This document shows, piece by piece, positions 46,801-58,600 of a stretch of DNA of 64,000 bases (its first letter is position 1; every line of letters starts with the position of its first letter). Source of the stretch: Bugula neritina (Eukaryota > Bryozoa > Gymnolaemata > Cheilostomatida > Bugulidae). The notes below the pieces were generated by a model that ran no database searches, was not told the origin of the DNA, and worked only from the letters and a program-made list of their open reading frames with translations. Location of the stretch: NCBI GenBank assembly GCA_964035545.1, contig OZ037767.1:17822281-17886280 (forward strand), given 5' to 3'. The position numbers and the translations under genes were made by a program.

Positions 46801-47909
46801 CACAGAGGCAGCATTATCTAAGATACTTCCAACATGCATCACAAAACATGCCAAATAAACTGAAAGAAATGAATCAACATATTATAGACTGCCGAAACAA
46901 AAAAAATTAACTAAGCAGAATCGGAAGGGACAGAATGCATGGGAAGACAGCAACAGCTGTTAACAGACAATATTAGTGGCTTGAATATGCACCAACTAAT
47001 AGATATAGCAGTAATGGCCTAGTAATACTAGACATACTAGGTAAATTATGCATGCAGATCATATATAATAATGGTGGTAACCTTTTACTATACTGTAATC
47101 GGTGTTAGTAATGACAATAAATTATGCATATTATATTATTTACAAAATAAAATGCCTAAACGAAAATTCAAAAATGAAAGCCCGACTTTGTTTTCTTACC
47201 ACAAGCAAGCACAGCACTATGCAAACTTATATTATTTAATAAGAGGTTTTCACAAAGTTAGCAATGAATTGACAAAATAACAAATATGATTGAAGAGTGC
47301 TCATTTAGTTGGAATGAGGTTTGCTGCTAGCATTTACAGGAAACAGCTTAAACAACTTCGAAATCAAATAAATTGCTTATTGATGGTGTTCAAAAGAGGT
47401 AATGACTTTATTAACAAGAAAGTAAAATCCTAAAATAAAATCCCAATAATGTGCTGATTTCTCATTCTTCAGTCAAATTTTGTGTTAACATTCAGACAAA
47501 CAAGGAGAAGATGCATATAATTTCACTTCTACTGAGCTCATATTCTCCTGGCTATATGTTCCTACACCCTATTAAAGATTTAGACATGCGAAAGATTATA
47601 ACCAGCTAACCTCACACTTCAAATAGAGTAGTATGTAGTACACCTCAGTCTGAAAAAAGCTCAGGTCAAGCAAAGATCAAACAACTCCAACTAATACCAA
47701 ACCATCCAGAAGGAATAATATGAAGCAGCCATCAGTAACCTATAAGTGAAACAAACCAACACTGAGTCTGAGTCACTCAGGTTGCAGACGCATCTAAAGC
47801 AAATGAAGCTGTAAAGGTATATATATGGCATCTTTCTATATGGAGCTAGGGTAAGGTTGGCAAGAGCTTTTACAATAGGCTGTTTTAACTTTTATTAGAA
47901 ACATGTTTG
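46801..47909 (-). repeat. R1 middle segment between duplication copies
   Basis: Contains R1 pieces in reverse orientation: 47160-47290 matches 39610-39740, and 47580-47740 matches 32876-33012 of copy A. No gene. Confidence 0.65.
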
Positions 47910-50900
47910 GCAATTATTGAATCAAATAAACAAATAAAACTTTTAAAACAAAATAACATGACAGAAAAGCAGCCATGTGTTACAATAATGCTAATCAACA
48001 GTGGATTTCATAGCTAATAGGAGCAGATATGGGTCAACTGATTTTACTTCACAGCCGTGCACTGGAAGTTTTACTAATTCGAAGAGTTGGTAGTGAAGGT
48101 TAAACAACTTCAACTTAATGAAAGGAAGAGTAAATATTGTTGCAATAAGCAATTAACTTAGACACAAACCTGAATGGATGAAAAATTTCGTTAAATCAAA
48201 CACAGAGAAGACAACTTCTACGTGTTGGCTTGTGAGCATCTCACAGATATAAAACTGGTCTTGATAACAAGGTAACTTCTATCTGCATGTGGTTAAACAC
48301 AACTATAAAACAGACAATAAATATTATAAACTACCTTAATATATAAAACATTTTATTTTAATTTGATAATAGTAATTGCTTGCAGAGCTGAGATACTAGT
48401 CTACTGACTACAAGTGATCAACTCGAACAATTCCACAACACTTGGAGTTAACAAGACTAAAATAATAAATAAAACATAACTATTCACAACTTTTTCAGAA
48501 ATATATATACATGAATTATAGAAAATCAGTTATCAACAAGCATACAAGAAGTACAATCCTACATCCTGTGAAATTAGTAAAATTAAATACACAGAAAAAT
48601 GTATTATGAATAATAATAAATACCTAATTATAACCAAGATGGGGCTCACAGAACTGACCACAGTTGGCTAGGTCCTATCTTCCTGGTGTAGACCATATGT
48701 TCTCTAATGTGTGAATATCTGAGCTGCTTGGACACATTCTAAAAAACAAAACACATTCGATAAATTAAAATTGTTGAATAAATGATGACAGACATGCAGT
48801 ATGAGACAACTTATAAACCGTAAACTCTAGAGTATTGGAAATTTACATCATGATAAAATCAACATAGTCTACAGAACAAGGAAAGAAACTTCGTTGAAAC
48901 AAAAACATAATTTGTTTCAGTTCAAACAGCTTAAACCGAATAATCCACTTTAACTTTTCAATTTCGAGGAATTAGTATGATCATAATGGGTATGTAACTG
49001 AAATAAAGTAAAACAAATTAAATCATTGGGCATAAGTTAAACTTTATTATACTGGTATAAGGCTATAGTGAAAAAAATTAAAATATTTGATTTCAATTAT
49101 ACAATTATTTCTAGTATTCATTTTGTAGTTTAGTTCAACAGACCAGAGAAGAACAGGGTAAAAGTTATGTTGAAGCCATGCCAGCCAATTTGAAGCTAAG
49201 CTAAATTGAAATTCATTATAAGCCTTGCAGTTGCATCTGCTCGAATGACTGCAGAATCAAATGGACTAGCAATGGGTATTAACCTATTTATTAAATACAA
49301 TATTCAGTGTGAATTCCAAGCCTATGAATAAATACAGATCAACAATCAGTAAAATAAAGATACTGTTGGTAAAAAATTATTAAATGGCATGGTAAATAAC
49401 TGTTTACCTTGGTAAGATGACCAAACAGTTTCATGCAGTTGCACGACCATTCACTATGAAGAGCAACTTACTATAATGCAGTGCAGCAGACGTGCTCAGT
49501 CATCCGTAACCAATCACTGCTCAGTCGTCTGTAACTGATCACGTGATTATTGGGGCATGCGCTATATCTCATGACTCACTTCCAATGGTGTCACCAATTC
49601 AGTGCAATCTGTATGCAGCAAAAAGAGCAATACTAGTTGTAGTGCGATATAAGATTCTATGAGGCTTCAAGTTTCAGAATATAATGAAGGGAAAACAGAG
49701 ATGTAGCAATCAAATACTTTTAAAAATTTGTCTTTTTTAAGCAGCATTATCAATCATGTTTAGGGCAAAAAAACAGGAAAAGAAATCACTATGCTAAATT
49801 AACCATCAAGAAAACAAACACAAATTAATGACCCAAAAAGACATAAAGAAATTGAACAGGTGAGCTCAAGAAACTGCTTGTTCTAGAAGCTAGTCAGGCG
49901 AATGATGAAAATGAGTGTTGCAACTTGGAATTTGACTTTTGGGAATTTTTATAGAGCTTTATCATCTTTCTAACCATTCACCATTAAATCACCAACTTCT
50001 GTTATTGAATGCAACTAGATATAAGCATAAGGTTAGGGACCTAAAGAAAGAGGCCAGGGCTGTGCATGCACTTGCTTACTCCCAACTTTGACTACTGGTT
50101 GTGGGTAAACATTCAACTATATAGTTGTTTGAAATGAGTTGGGGCAGGTCACAGTCATGAATTACTAAACAATCTGCATGTATAGCATTAAGTTTACTAT
50201 AATATGTGCCTGATAAAATAACACTATATATCCAGAATAATTTTAAATAGCATGATATTCAGGATTAGGTAATTTTTTACTTAAAGCAATCTCATATTTC
50301 TAAACACTTGTAGTTCTCAATAATTTAAACAGATATTAAAAAAACATCAAACTTGAATATTGTTAAATAATAGTAAGAGAAGTAGAGGCTATGATATAAC
50401 AACATAGAGCGATTAAAGGACTAGAAAACAAAGAATTAAAATAATTCATAGCAAGAACAGATAAAGATGAGGCTTACTGAGATGGGAAGAATAACACAGA
50501 GAAAAAAAGAGTACAGGTTGCTGTTCCTCTACACATCTTGCAAAACAAAAAATAGCACATAAACTTGTTCAAAATACAATAGAAAAAAGGAAGCATGAGT
50601 TATGGCAATAGAAACATAACCTGTAAAATTTTTTCCTCCAAACTGACACTCAACACTATGTTAATACTGTATAGGAGTATATGTTATATCTAAAGTTTCT
50701 AACTGGTTAAATGATTGAACCAACATCAAAATTCTCTACTCATGCATATAATATAGATGTATGATATAAGTAGGAAATCTAGTAACGCAATGAGTCTTAC
50801 AACAACTTACAGAGAAGTAAAATGCTATATCGGTTTAGCTTGAGTTCAACTATAATTGGTAATTCTTGAAAATACAACTTGATGAAAAGTTTAAAACTGT

Positions 50901-52015
50901 TTACTTGTTGAATTATGATTAAATGCAAATTTGTGAACACTTCTATAGATAAATAGCTTCATCAAGGAGACATGTTATACTTAATAAGAATTACCTCCAT
51001 ATAGCTCTTACAGCTGACACATGCCAAGAATAATCTAGAATGAATTTGTCCAACTTTACACCCAATTGGTTGGTTGTCTAGTAGCTGACCATGTGACCAT
51101 CACACCAGTTACTGTAATAATAAAGTAGTCTATAATTATGTGGTGTTGCATATGATGAAAAACAATAAAATAAACATAAAATTCTAAATACAGCTCATTT
51201 ATTACAACAGCAGTAGAAAAAGCCAAAAAAATGAGAAATGGAAAAATACAAAACAATCATATTTAATCTTGAAGATTAATCATTACTCAAATAAGTAGAA
51301 GAGTGTCATCATGCTTAATTAAGTTAAAATATAATTTGTTGAAAGAGCCATAACTTGATAAATAATAAAGCTAGCAAATATACCTGATTGTTACCAGCAA
51401 GCTAAACATAGTTACCAAGTGAGAACAAAATACTTCCCTAGTCTGGAGGCTGCTGAGTCACAATAAACTGATCAAACTATTCTTACTGACAGAGCAGACA
51501 ATTTGCAAGTGTGAGCCTTTGAATATCCTAAAGAAAACAACTACCTCATCATATTCCAAGAAACTGCGAGAAGACAACTACATAATGGAACTTTAGGAAA
51601 ACAGGAGAAGACAACTACATTAGGAGCAAGCAGCAAGCTGCACAAATTTCCATTACCAGAGTTAGCTGATAATAAAATTATAACCTCACGTGAAATAGCA
51701 TGGCACATTATTGATTATTAAAAACACACAATAGAATAGATATGTAACTATACAGGTATGTAGATTATTTTTAGAAAATACTGCAAGTTTCCTCCACAAA
51801 TAACTACAATATTCAAAAAGTGAATCAGAAATTTAAACAGATGGAAAATTTGGAATGTTTTACAATATTAGATAATATGTGATAAGGGGTTTGGGGTTTG
51901 AACTGAAAAACTGAAGAGAACTAACATAAAAATACTGAGAAGAAACAAACAACAGCTTTAACACAAATCTGAGAAACCGTGAACAAACAGAAAAGGCAAA
52001 AGTGAAGCAGAGTGA
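47910..52015 (-). repeat. R1 segment, duplication copy 2
   Basis: Direct duplicate of 42280-46800 without the MITE. R1 blocks at 48180-48310, 48640-48740, 49440-49600 and 50992-51115. A short GGGGTTTGGGGTTT insertion near 51886-51900 is absent from copy 1. Confidence 0.8.
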
Positions 52016-53310
52016 AGTGAAAACAACAGTAATAAAAGCATTCTACTGCCTGCATGTGTTACTAATCTGAATTCAGCAGAGGAAGTGTTATATTAGGATC
52101 ATTATTGACTTTGTAAACACTATTCATCTAAATACAGTAGATTACAAGAAGCAGGCCATAATGGTGAAACTGATTGCCTTGAAATATTGAGTAGTGATTT
52201 AAAAAAATCAACTTTGGCAAAACCTGAGCATGATCATGGTGTTTAAACGGTATGAAAATACTTAATAGGGAATGAGGGAAAAATTGTCAAAACTCAAAAT
52301 GAGTGAATCATATTACATACAAATTAAATGATTTTAAACTGAAAATGAGTTCAAACTGACTAACTTAAATGAATGAAAAATAGGAACAAATTACCATTCT
52401 AATATTACATAAACTCGAGTATGAAAATACAAAACATATTACATTTTTATACTACTATTACCTATTTGTCATTAGCATAAAAACAAACACAACTAATGGA
52501 GTAAAATTTTTACTCTATTCATAATATCAATTTGAATGATGAATATAAATTTTCGTAGTCATATACTGATGGTAACAAAGTAGAATAGTAGTGATTATAA
52601 TGATGAATATCAATATGCATAAAACCCAATTTCCAAGAGACTAGAACAAGTGCTAAAACTAGACGGACGAAACACGAATAAAGACACCCAACTTGAAATA
52701 ACATTTCATTACAATTATGACTAATGGTCATAGTCATGCTTATAGGTTACCAGTAGAGGTTTGAGTTGTGGGAAAATAAAATAAAACGGGAGCCTGGAAA
52801 AGAATGAAAATGAGAATAATAATCAATAACATAATTTAAAATATTATCATAATCATTAGGCATTGCAGTTATGATTATAATTATTCTAACAATAGTTGAC
52901 ATTATCATTATGATTATAATCATCATCGACTTTTGTTGCCTATGGTTATCAATATCATATTGATATTTATTCTGATAATAAAAACAAAAATGACAACTAA
53001 TACTATAACTATTAATATTACTCTTACTACTACGTCTACTGTTAGTGCAAGTATTTGTGTTAATAATACTAATACTAATAGTAATACTAATAAGCTACTA
53101 AAACTACTAAAAATAGTCAAGTGAGCTACTATTACTCTATAGTCTATTGGCATTACTTAAATCATTACCCTTAGTGTTACTATTACTAACATAATCTTAA
53201 TGATGAAGTTTGACATAAAATGAAAACGATTAAAATTAAATGCAAGGAGCCACGACTTGAAATTTAATTGAATTAGCAGTTGATACAGATATTACCGCGA
53301 CAGGGTTAAG
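52016..53310. other. AT-rich sequence with simple repeats, no gene seen
   Basis: Contains ATT/ATA-rich low-complexity stretches, most clearly 52860-52930 and 52960-53110 (TAATACTAATAC-type). Short ORFs there are artefacts of the repeat. Confidence 0.6.
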
Positions 53311-53318
53311 GATTCTCT

Positions 53319-53756
53319 CAGTGTGGTATATTTAAGAGTGTTGCCATTAGCAAATCTTACGGAATCATATGGGCGCCATTATGCCGAGATTGGTACCGCG
53401 AGTTTATATAAGTTATAAAGGAAAAATTTTGCCACTTTTGTTATTTTATTTTTTTTCTATTTTATGTGTACATTTTTTTTAATTTTTTTTAATGGTAAAG
53501 TTTTTAAACACATTTTTAATGCACATAAAATTAAAAAAAAAATTAAAACTCAATCATGCACATAAATACAAAGCTATAAAGTTAAAGCTTCGCTGTGATT
53601 TTAATGTGAATATGAATTGAATAATGCTTGCAATAACCATTATACACAAAATACGTTACAGTTGCTATGAATGTAAGACTAGTTAATTGGATGCAAATAG
53701 GCACGGTAATACTACCTAATTTATGCTATTTTTGAATTTTGTAGTAAATATTTGGC

Positions 53757-53821
<65 letters not shown>

Positions 53822-54378
53822 TAAATATATATATAATATTATTATATATATATAATATATAATATTATTATATGTATATATATATATATATTATATATAA
53901 TATCATTATATATATAATGTATATAATTTAATATATAATATAATAATATATTATATATATTATATATGATATTATTATATATATATAATATATAATATAT
54001 TAATGTATAATATATTATTATAATATATATATATATCATATATAATATAATATATAATATAATAATATATTATATATGATATTATATATATATAATATAT
54101 ATAATATAATATAATAATATATAATATATTATTAAAATATATATATATATATTATTATAATATATATATATATTATATATAATATTATTATACTTGTATA
54201 ATATATATATATAATATAATATAATATATAATAATATATAATATATTATAATATATATATATATATATTATAAATAATATAATATAATAATATATTTTAT
54301 ATGATATTATATATATATAATATATATATAATATAATATAATGATATATAATATATTATTAAAATATATATATATATT

Positions 54379-54416
<38 letters not shown>

Positions 54417-54844
54417 CATGCCGAATATTTACTACAAATTTCAAAAATAGCATAAATTAAATAGTATTACCGTGCCTATTTGCATCCAATTTACTAGTCT
54501 TACATTTATAGCAACTGTAACGTATTTTGTGTAAAATGGTTATTGCAAGCATTATTCAATTTATATTCACATTGTAATCACAGCGAAGCTTAAACTTTAT
54601 AGCTTTGTATTTACGTGCATGATTAAGTTTTAATTTTTTTTAAAATTTTATATGTATTGAAAATATGTTTAAAAACTTTACCAATAAACAAAATTAAAAA
54701 AAATGGACACATAATATAGAAAAAAAAATAAAATCACAAAAGTGGCAAAATTTTTCCTTTATAACTTATATAAACTTGCGGTACCATTAGCGACATAATG
54801 ATTTTTCATGGTTTAAAGTCAACACTCTTAAATATACCACACTG
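53319..54844. mobile_element. hAT-like fold-back element
   Basis: Two inverted arms of about 440 bp (53319-53758 and about 54412-54844) flank an AT-rich core. Ends are CAGTGTGG...CCACACTG. The flanking 8-mers GATTCTCT (53311-53318) and GAATCTCT (54845-54852) match at 7 of 8 bases, as an aged 8-bp target duplication. CAGTG ends plus an 8-bp duplication point to hAT. There is no transposase ORF. Confidence 0.8.
53759..54412. repeat. (AT)n and AT-palindromic core of the fold-back element
   Basis: Starts with about 28 TA repeats, then mixed TATATAATATTATTATAT motifs with internal palindromes up to the right arm. Likely cruciform-forming and unstable. Confidence 0.95.
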
Positions 54845-54852
54845 GAATCTCT

Positions 54853-55616
54853 AAACAGAACTTGCAGAAGACATCAATGTAGGTTCAGCCGAGTGAATGA
54901 TGAATGGCGATCCAATTAGAACCACGATTGAATACGTGCTTGTTACGTCATGTATCGTGACCCATGACTGGCCGTGCACGGCTTTAATATCCATGGACTG
55001 TGAATAACGGCTTTCTATTGGTTGAACAAATAATAAAAAATGACAACAGACTCAAGAGAGTGCGAGCTATAGATTAAGTGTATATATTAAGATAATTCGT
55101 TGATCAGCAACGGAAGAAATGGGTGAAGCATAAGGTTTAAAAACCATAGCCTTAAAAAGCAAAAAAAGTATATAAACCATAAGGCCAATATAGTTTAAAA
55201 TAGTACAAGTTTCATTCAATTTAAAAAGAGGATAACTCTAATATGCTGAAGAGTGACTGTAAGAAATGATGGAGAGATAAAGTTGTGTAGAAAACCACCA
55301 ATGGAAAGTTATGTGGTTGGTATGTTAACTTCGAGGAAAAATGCTAGATTAATTACTGACCAAACAAATGCAGCATTATGTATCTGATCACGAGTATGGC
55401 ATACTGTCTATATGAAAGATAAAAGTTGCTGAGTGAGCTCAGGGGAGCAAAGGGTCAGAAAACTAGCCAAAAGAGGACAACATTGGAGTAGAGTTCCACT
55501 AATTTAATCTATAAGTTCCGATGTCATGAACAATTGATAGTTGAGTGTGTTTGATGGCCTCGCTAATTGTTTGATTATGAAAATTAGCGGTTTGTAAAGG
55601 TTTTAGAATTATGGAC
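54853..55616. other. Unique non-coding sequence, no gene seen
   Basis: About 760 bp between the fold-back element and the heptamer array. No convincing ORF, repeat or RNA gene recognised. Confidence 0.6.
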
Positions 55617-58600
55617 TTGGGGTTTGGGGTTTGGGGTTTGGGGTTTGGGGTTTGGGGTTTGGGGTTTGGGGTTTGGGGTTTGGGGTTTGGGGTTTGGGGT
55701 TTGGGGTTTGGGGTTTGGGGTTTGGGGTTCGGGGTTCGGGGTTCGGGGTTCGGGGTTCGGGGTTCGGGGTTCGGGGTTCGGGGTTCGGGGTTCGGGGTTC
55801 GGGGTTCGGGGTTCGGGGTTCGGGGTTCGGGGTTCGGGGTTCGGGGTTCGGGGTTCGGGGTTCGGGGTTCGGGGTTCGGGGTTCGGGGTTCGGGGTTCGG
55901 GGTTCGGGGTTCGGGGTTCGGGGTTCGGGGTTCGGGGTTCGGGGTTCGGGGTTCGGGGTTCGGGGTTCGGGGTTTGGGGTTTGGGGTTTGGGGTTTGGGG
56001 TTTGGGGTTTGGGGTTTGGGGTTTGGGGTTTGGGGTTTGGGGTTTGGGGTTTGGGGTTTGGGGTTTGGGGTTTGGGGTTTGGGGTTTGGGGTTTGGGGTT
56101 TGGGGTTTGGGGTTTGGGGTTTGGGGTTTGGGGTTTGGGGTTTGGGGTTTGGGGTTTGGGGTTTGGGGTTTGGGGTTTGGGGTTTGGGGTTTGGGGTTTG
56201 GGGTTTGGGGTTTGGGGTTTGGGGTTTGGGGTTTGGGGTTTGGGGTTTGGGGTTTGGGGTTTGGGGTTTGGGGTTTGGGGTTTGGGGTTTGGGGTTTGGG
56301 GTTTGGGGTTTGGGGTTTGGGGTTTGGGGTTTGGGGTTTGGGGTTTGGGGTTTGGGGTTTGGGGTTTGGGGTTTGGGGTTTGGGGTTTGGGGTTTGGGGT
56401 TTGGGGTTTGGGGTTTGGGGTTTGGGGTTTGGGGTTTGGGGTTTGGGGTTTGGGGTTTGGGGTTTGGGGTTTGGGGTTTGGGGTTTGGGGTTTGGGGTTT
56501 GGGGTTTGGGGTTTGGGGTTTGGGGTTTGGGGTTTGGGGTTTGGGGTTTGGGGTTTGGGGTTTGGGGTTTGGGGTTTGGGGTTTGGGGTTTGGGGTTTGG
56601 GGTTTGGGGTTTGGGGTTTGGGGTTTGGGGTTTGGGGTTTGGGGTTTGGGGTTTGGGGTTTGGGGTTTGGGGTTTGGGGTTTGGGGTTTGGGGTTTGGGG
56701 TTTGGGGTTTGGGGTTTGGGGTTTGGGGTTTGGGGTTTGGGGTTTGGGGTTTGGGGTTTGGGGTTTGGGGTTTGGGGTTTGGGGTTTGGGGTTTGGGGTT
56801 TGGGGTTTGGGGTTTGGGGTTTGGGGTTTGGGGTTTGGGGTTTGGGGTTTGGGGTTTGGGGTTTGGGGTTTGGGGTTTGGGGTTTGGGGTTTGGGGTTTG
56901 GGGTTTGGGGTTTGGGGTTTGGGGTTTGGGGTTTGGGGTTTGGGGTTTGGGGTTTGGGGTTTGGGGTTTGGGGTTTGGGGTTTGGGGTTTGGGGTTTGGG
57001 GTTTGGGGTTTGGGGTTTGGGGTTTGGGGTTTGGGGTTTGGGGTTTGGGGTTTGGGGTTTGGGGTTTGGGGTTTGGGGTTTGGGGTTTGGGGTTTGGGGT
57101 TTGGGGTTTGGGGTTTGGGGTTTGGGGTTTGGGGTTTGGGGTTTGGGGTTTGGGGTTTGGGGTTTGGGGTTTGGGGTTTGGGGTTTGGGGTTTGGGGTTT
57201 GGGGTTTGGGGTTTGGGGTTTGGGGTTTGGGGTTTGGGGTTTGGGGTTTGGGGTTTGGGGTTTGGGGTTTGGGGTTTGGGGTTTGGGGTTTGGGGTTTGG
57301 GGTTTGGGGTTTGGGGTTTGGGGTTTGGGGTTTGGGGTTTGGGGTTTGGGGTTTGGGGTTTGGGGTTTGGGGTTTGGGGTTTGGGGTTTGGGGTTTGGGG
57401 TTTGGGGTTTGGGGTTTGGGGTTTGGGGTTTGGGGTTTGGGGTTTGGGGTTTGGGGTTTGGGGTTTGGGGTTTGGGGTTTGGGGTTTGGGGTTTGGGGTT
57501 TGGGGTTTGGGGTTTGGGGTTTGGGGTTTGGGGTTTGGGGTTTGGGGTTTGGGGTTTGGGGTTTGGGGTTTGGGGTTTGGGGTTTGGGGTTTGGGGTTTG
57601 GGGTTTGGGGTTTGGGGTTTGGGGTTTGGGGTTTGGGGTTTGGGGTTTGGGGTTTGGGGTTTGGGGTTTGGGGTTTGGGGTTTGGGGTTTGGGGTTTGGG
57701 GTTTGGGGTTTGGGGTTTGGGGTTTGGGGTTTGGGGTTTGGGGTTTGGGGTTTGGGGTTTGGGGTTTGGGGTTTGGGGTTTGGGGTTTGGGGTTTGGGGT
57801 TTGGGGTTTGGGGTTTGGGGTTTGGGGTTTGGGGTTTGGGGTTTGGGGTTTGGGGTTTGGGGTTTGGGGTTTGGGGTTTGGGGTTTGGGGTTTGGGGTTT
57901 GGGGTTTGGGGTTTGGGGTTTGGGGTTTGGGGTTTGGGGTTTGGGGTTTGGGGTTTGGGGTTTGGGGTTTGGGGTTTGGGGTTTGGGGTTTGGGGTTTGG
58001 GGTTTGGGGTTTGGGGTTTGGGGTTTGGGGTTTGGGGTTTGGGGTTTGGGGTTTGGGGTTTGGGGTTTGGGGTTTGGGGTTTGGGGTTTGGGGTTTGGGG
58101 TTTGGGGTTTGGGGTTTGGGGTTTGGGGTTTGGGGTTTGGGGTTTGGGGTTTGGGGTTTGGGGTTTGGGGTTTGGGGTTTGGGGTTTGGGGTTTGGGGTT
58201 TGGGGTTTGGGGTTTGGGGTTTGGGGTTTGGGGTTTGGGGTTTGGGGTTTGGGGTTTGGGGTTTGGGGTTTGGGGTTTGGGGTTTGGGGTTTGGGGTTTG
58301 GGGTTTGGGGTTTGGGGTTTGGGGTTTGGGGTTTGGGGTTTGGGGTTTGGGGTTTGGGGTTTGGGGTTTGGGGTTTGGGGTTTGGGGTTTGGGGTTTGGG
58401 GTTTGGGGTTTGGGGTTTGGGGTTTGGGGTTTGGGGTTTGGGGTTTGGGGTTTGGGGTTTGGGGTTTGGGGTTTGGGGTTTGGGGTTTGGGGTTTGGGGT
58501 TTGGGGTTTGGGGTTTGGGGTTTGGGGTTTGGGGTTTGGGGTTTGGGGTTTGGGGTTTGGGGTTTGGGGTTTGGGGTTTGGGGTTTGGGGTTTGGGGTTT

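Noticed and set aside
52923-53153. Ile/Thr/Val-rich ORFs on both strands
   Set aside because: Product of simple ATT/ACT-type repeats.
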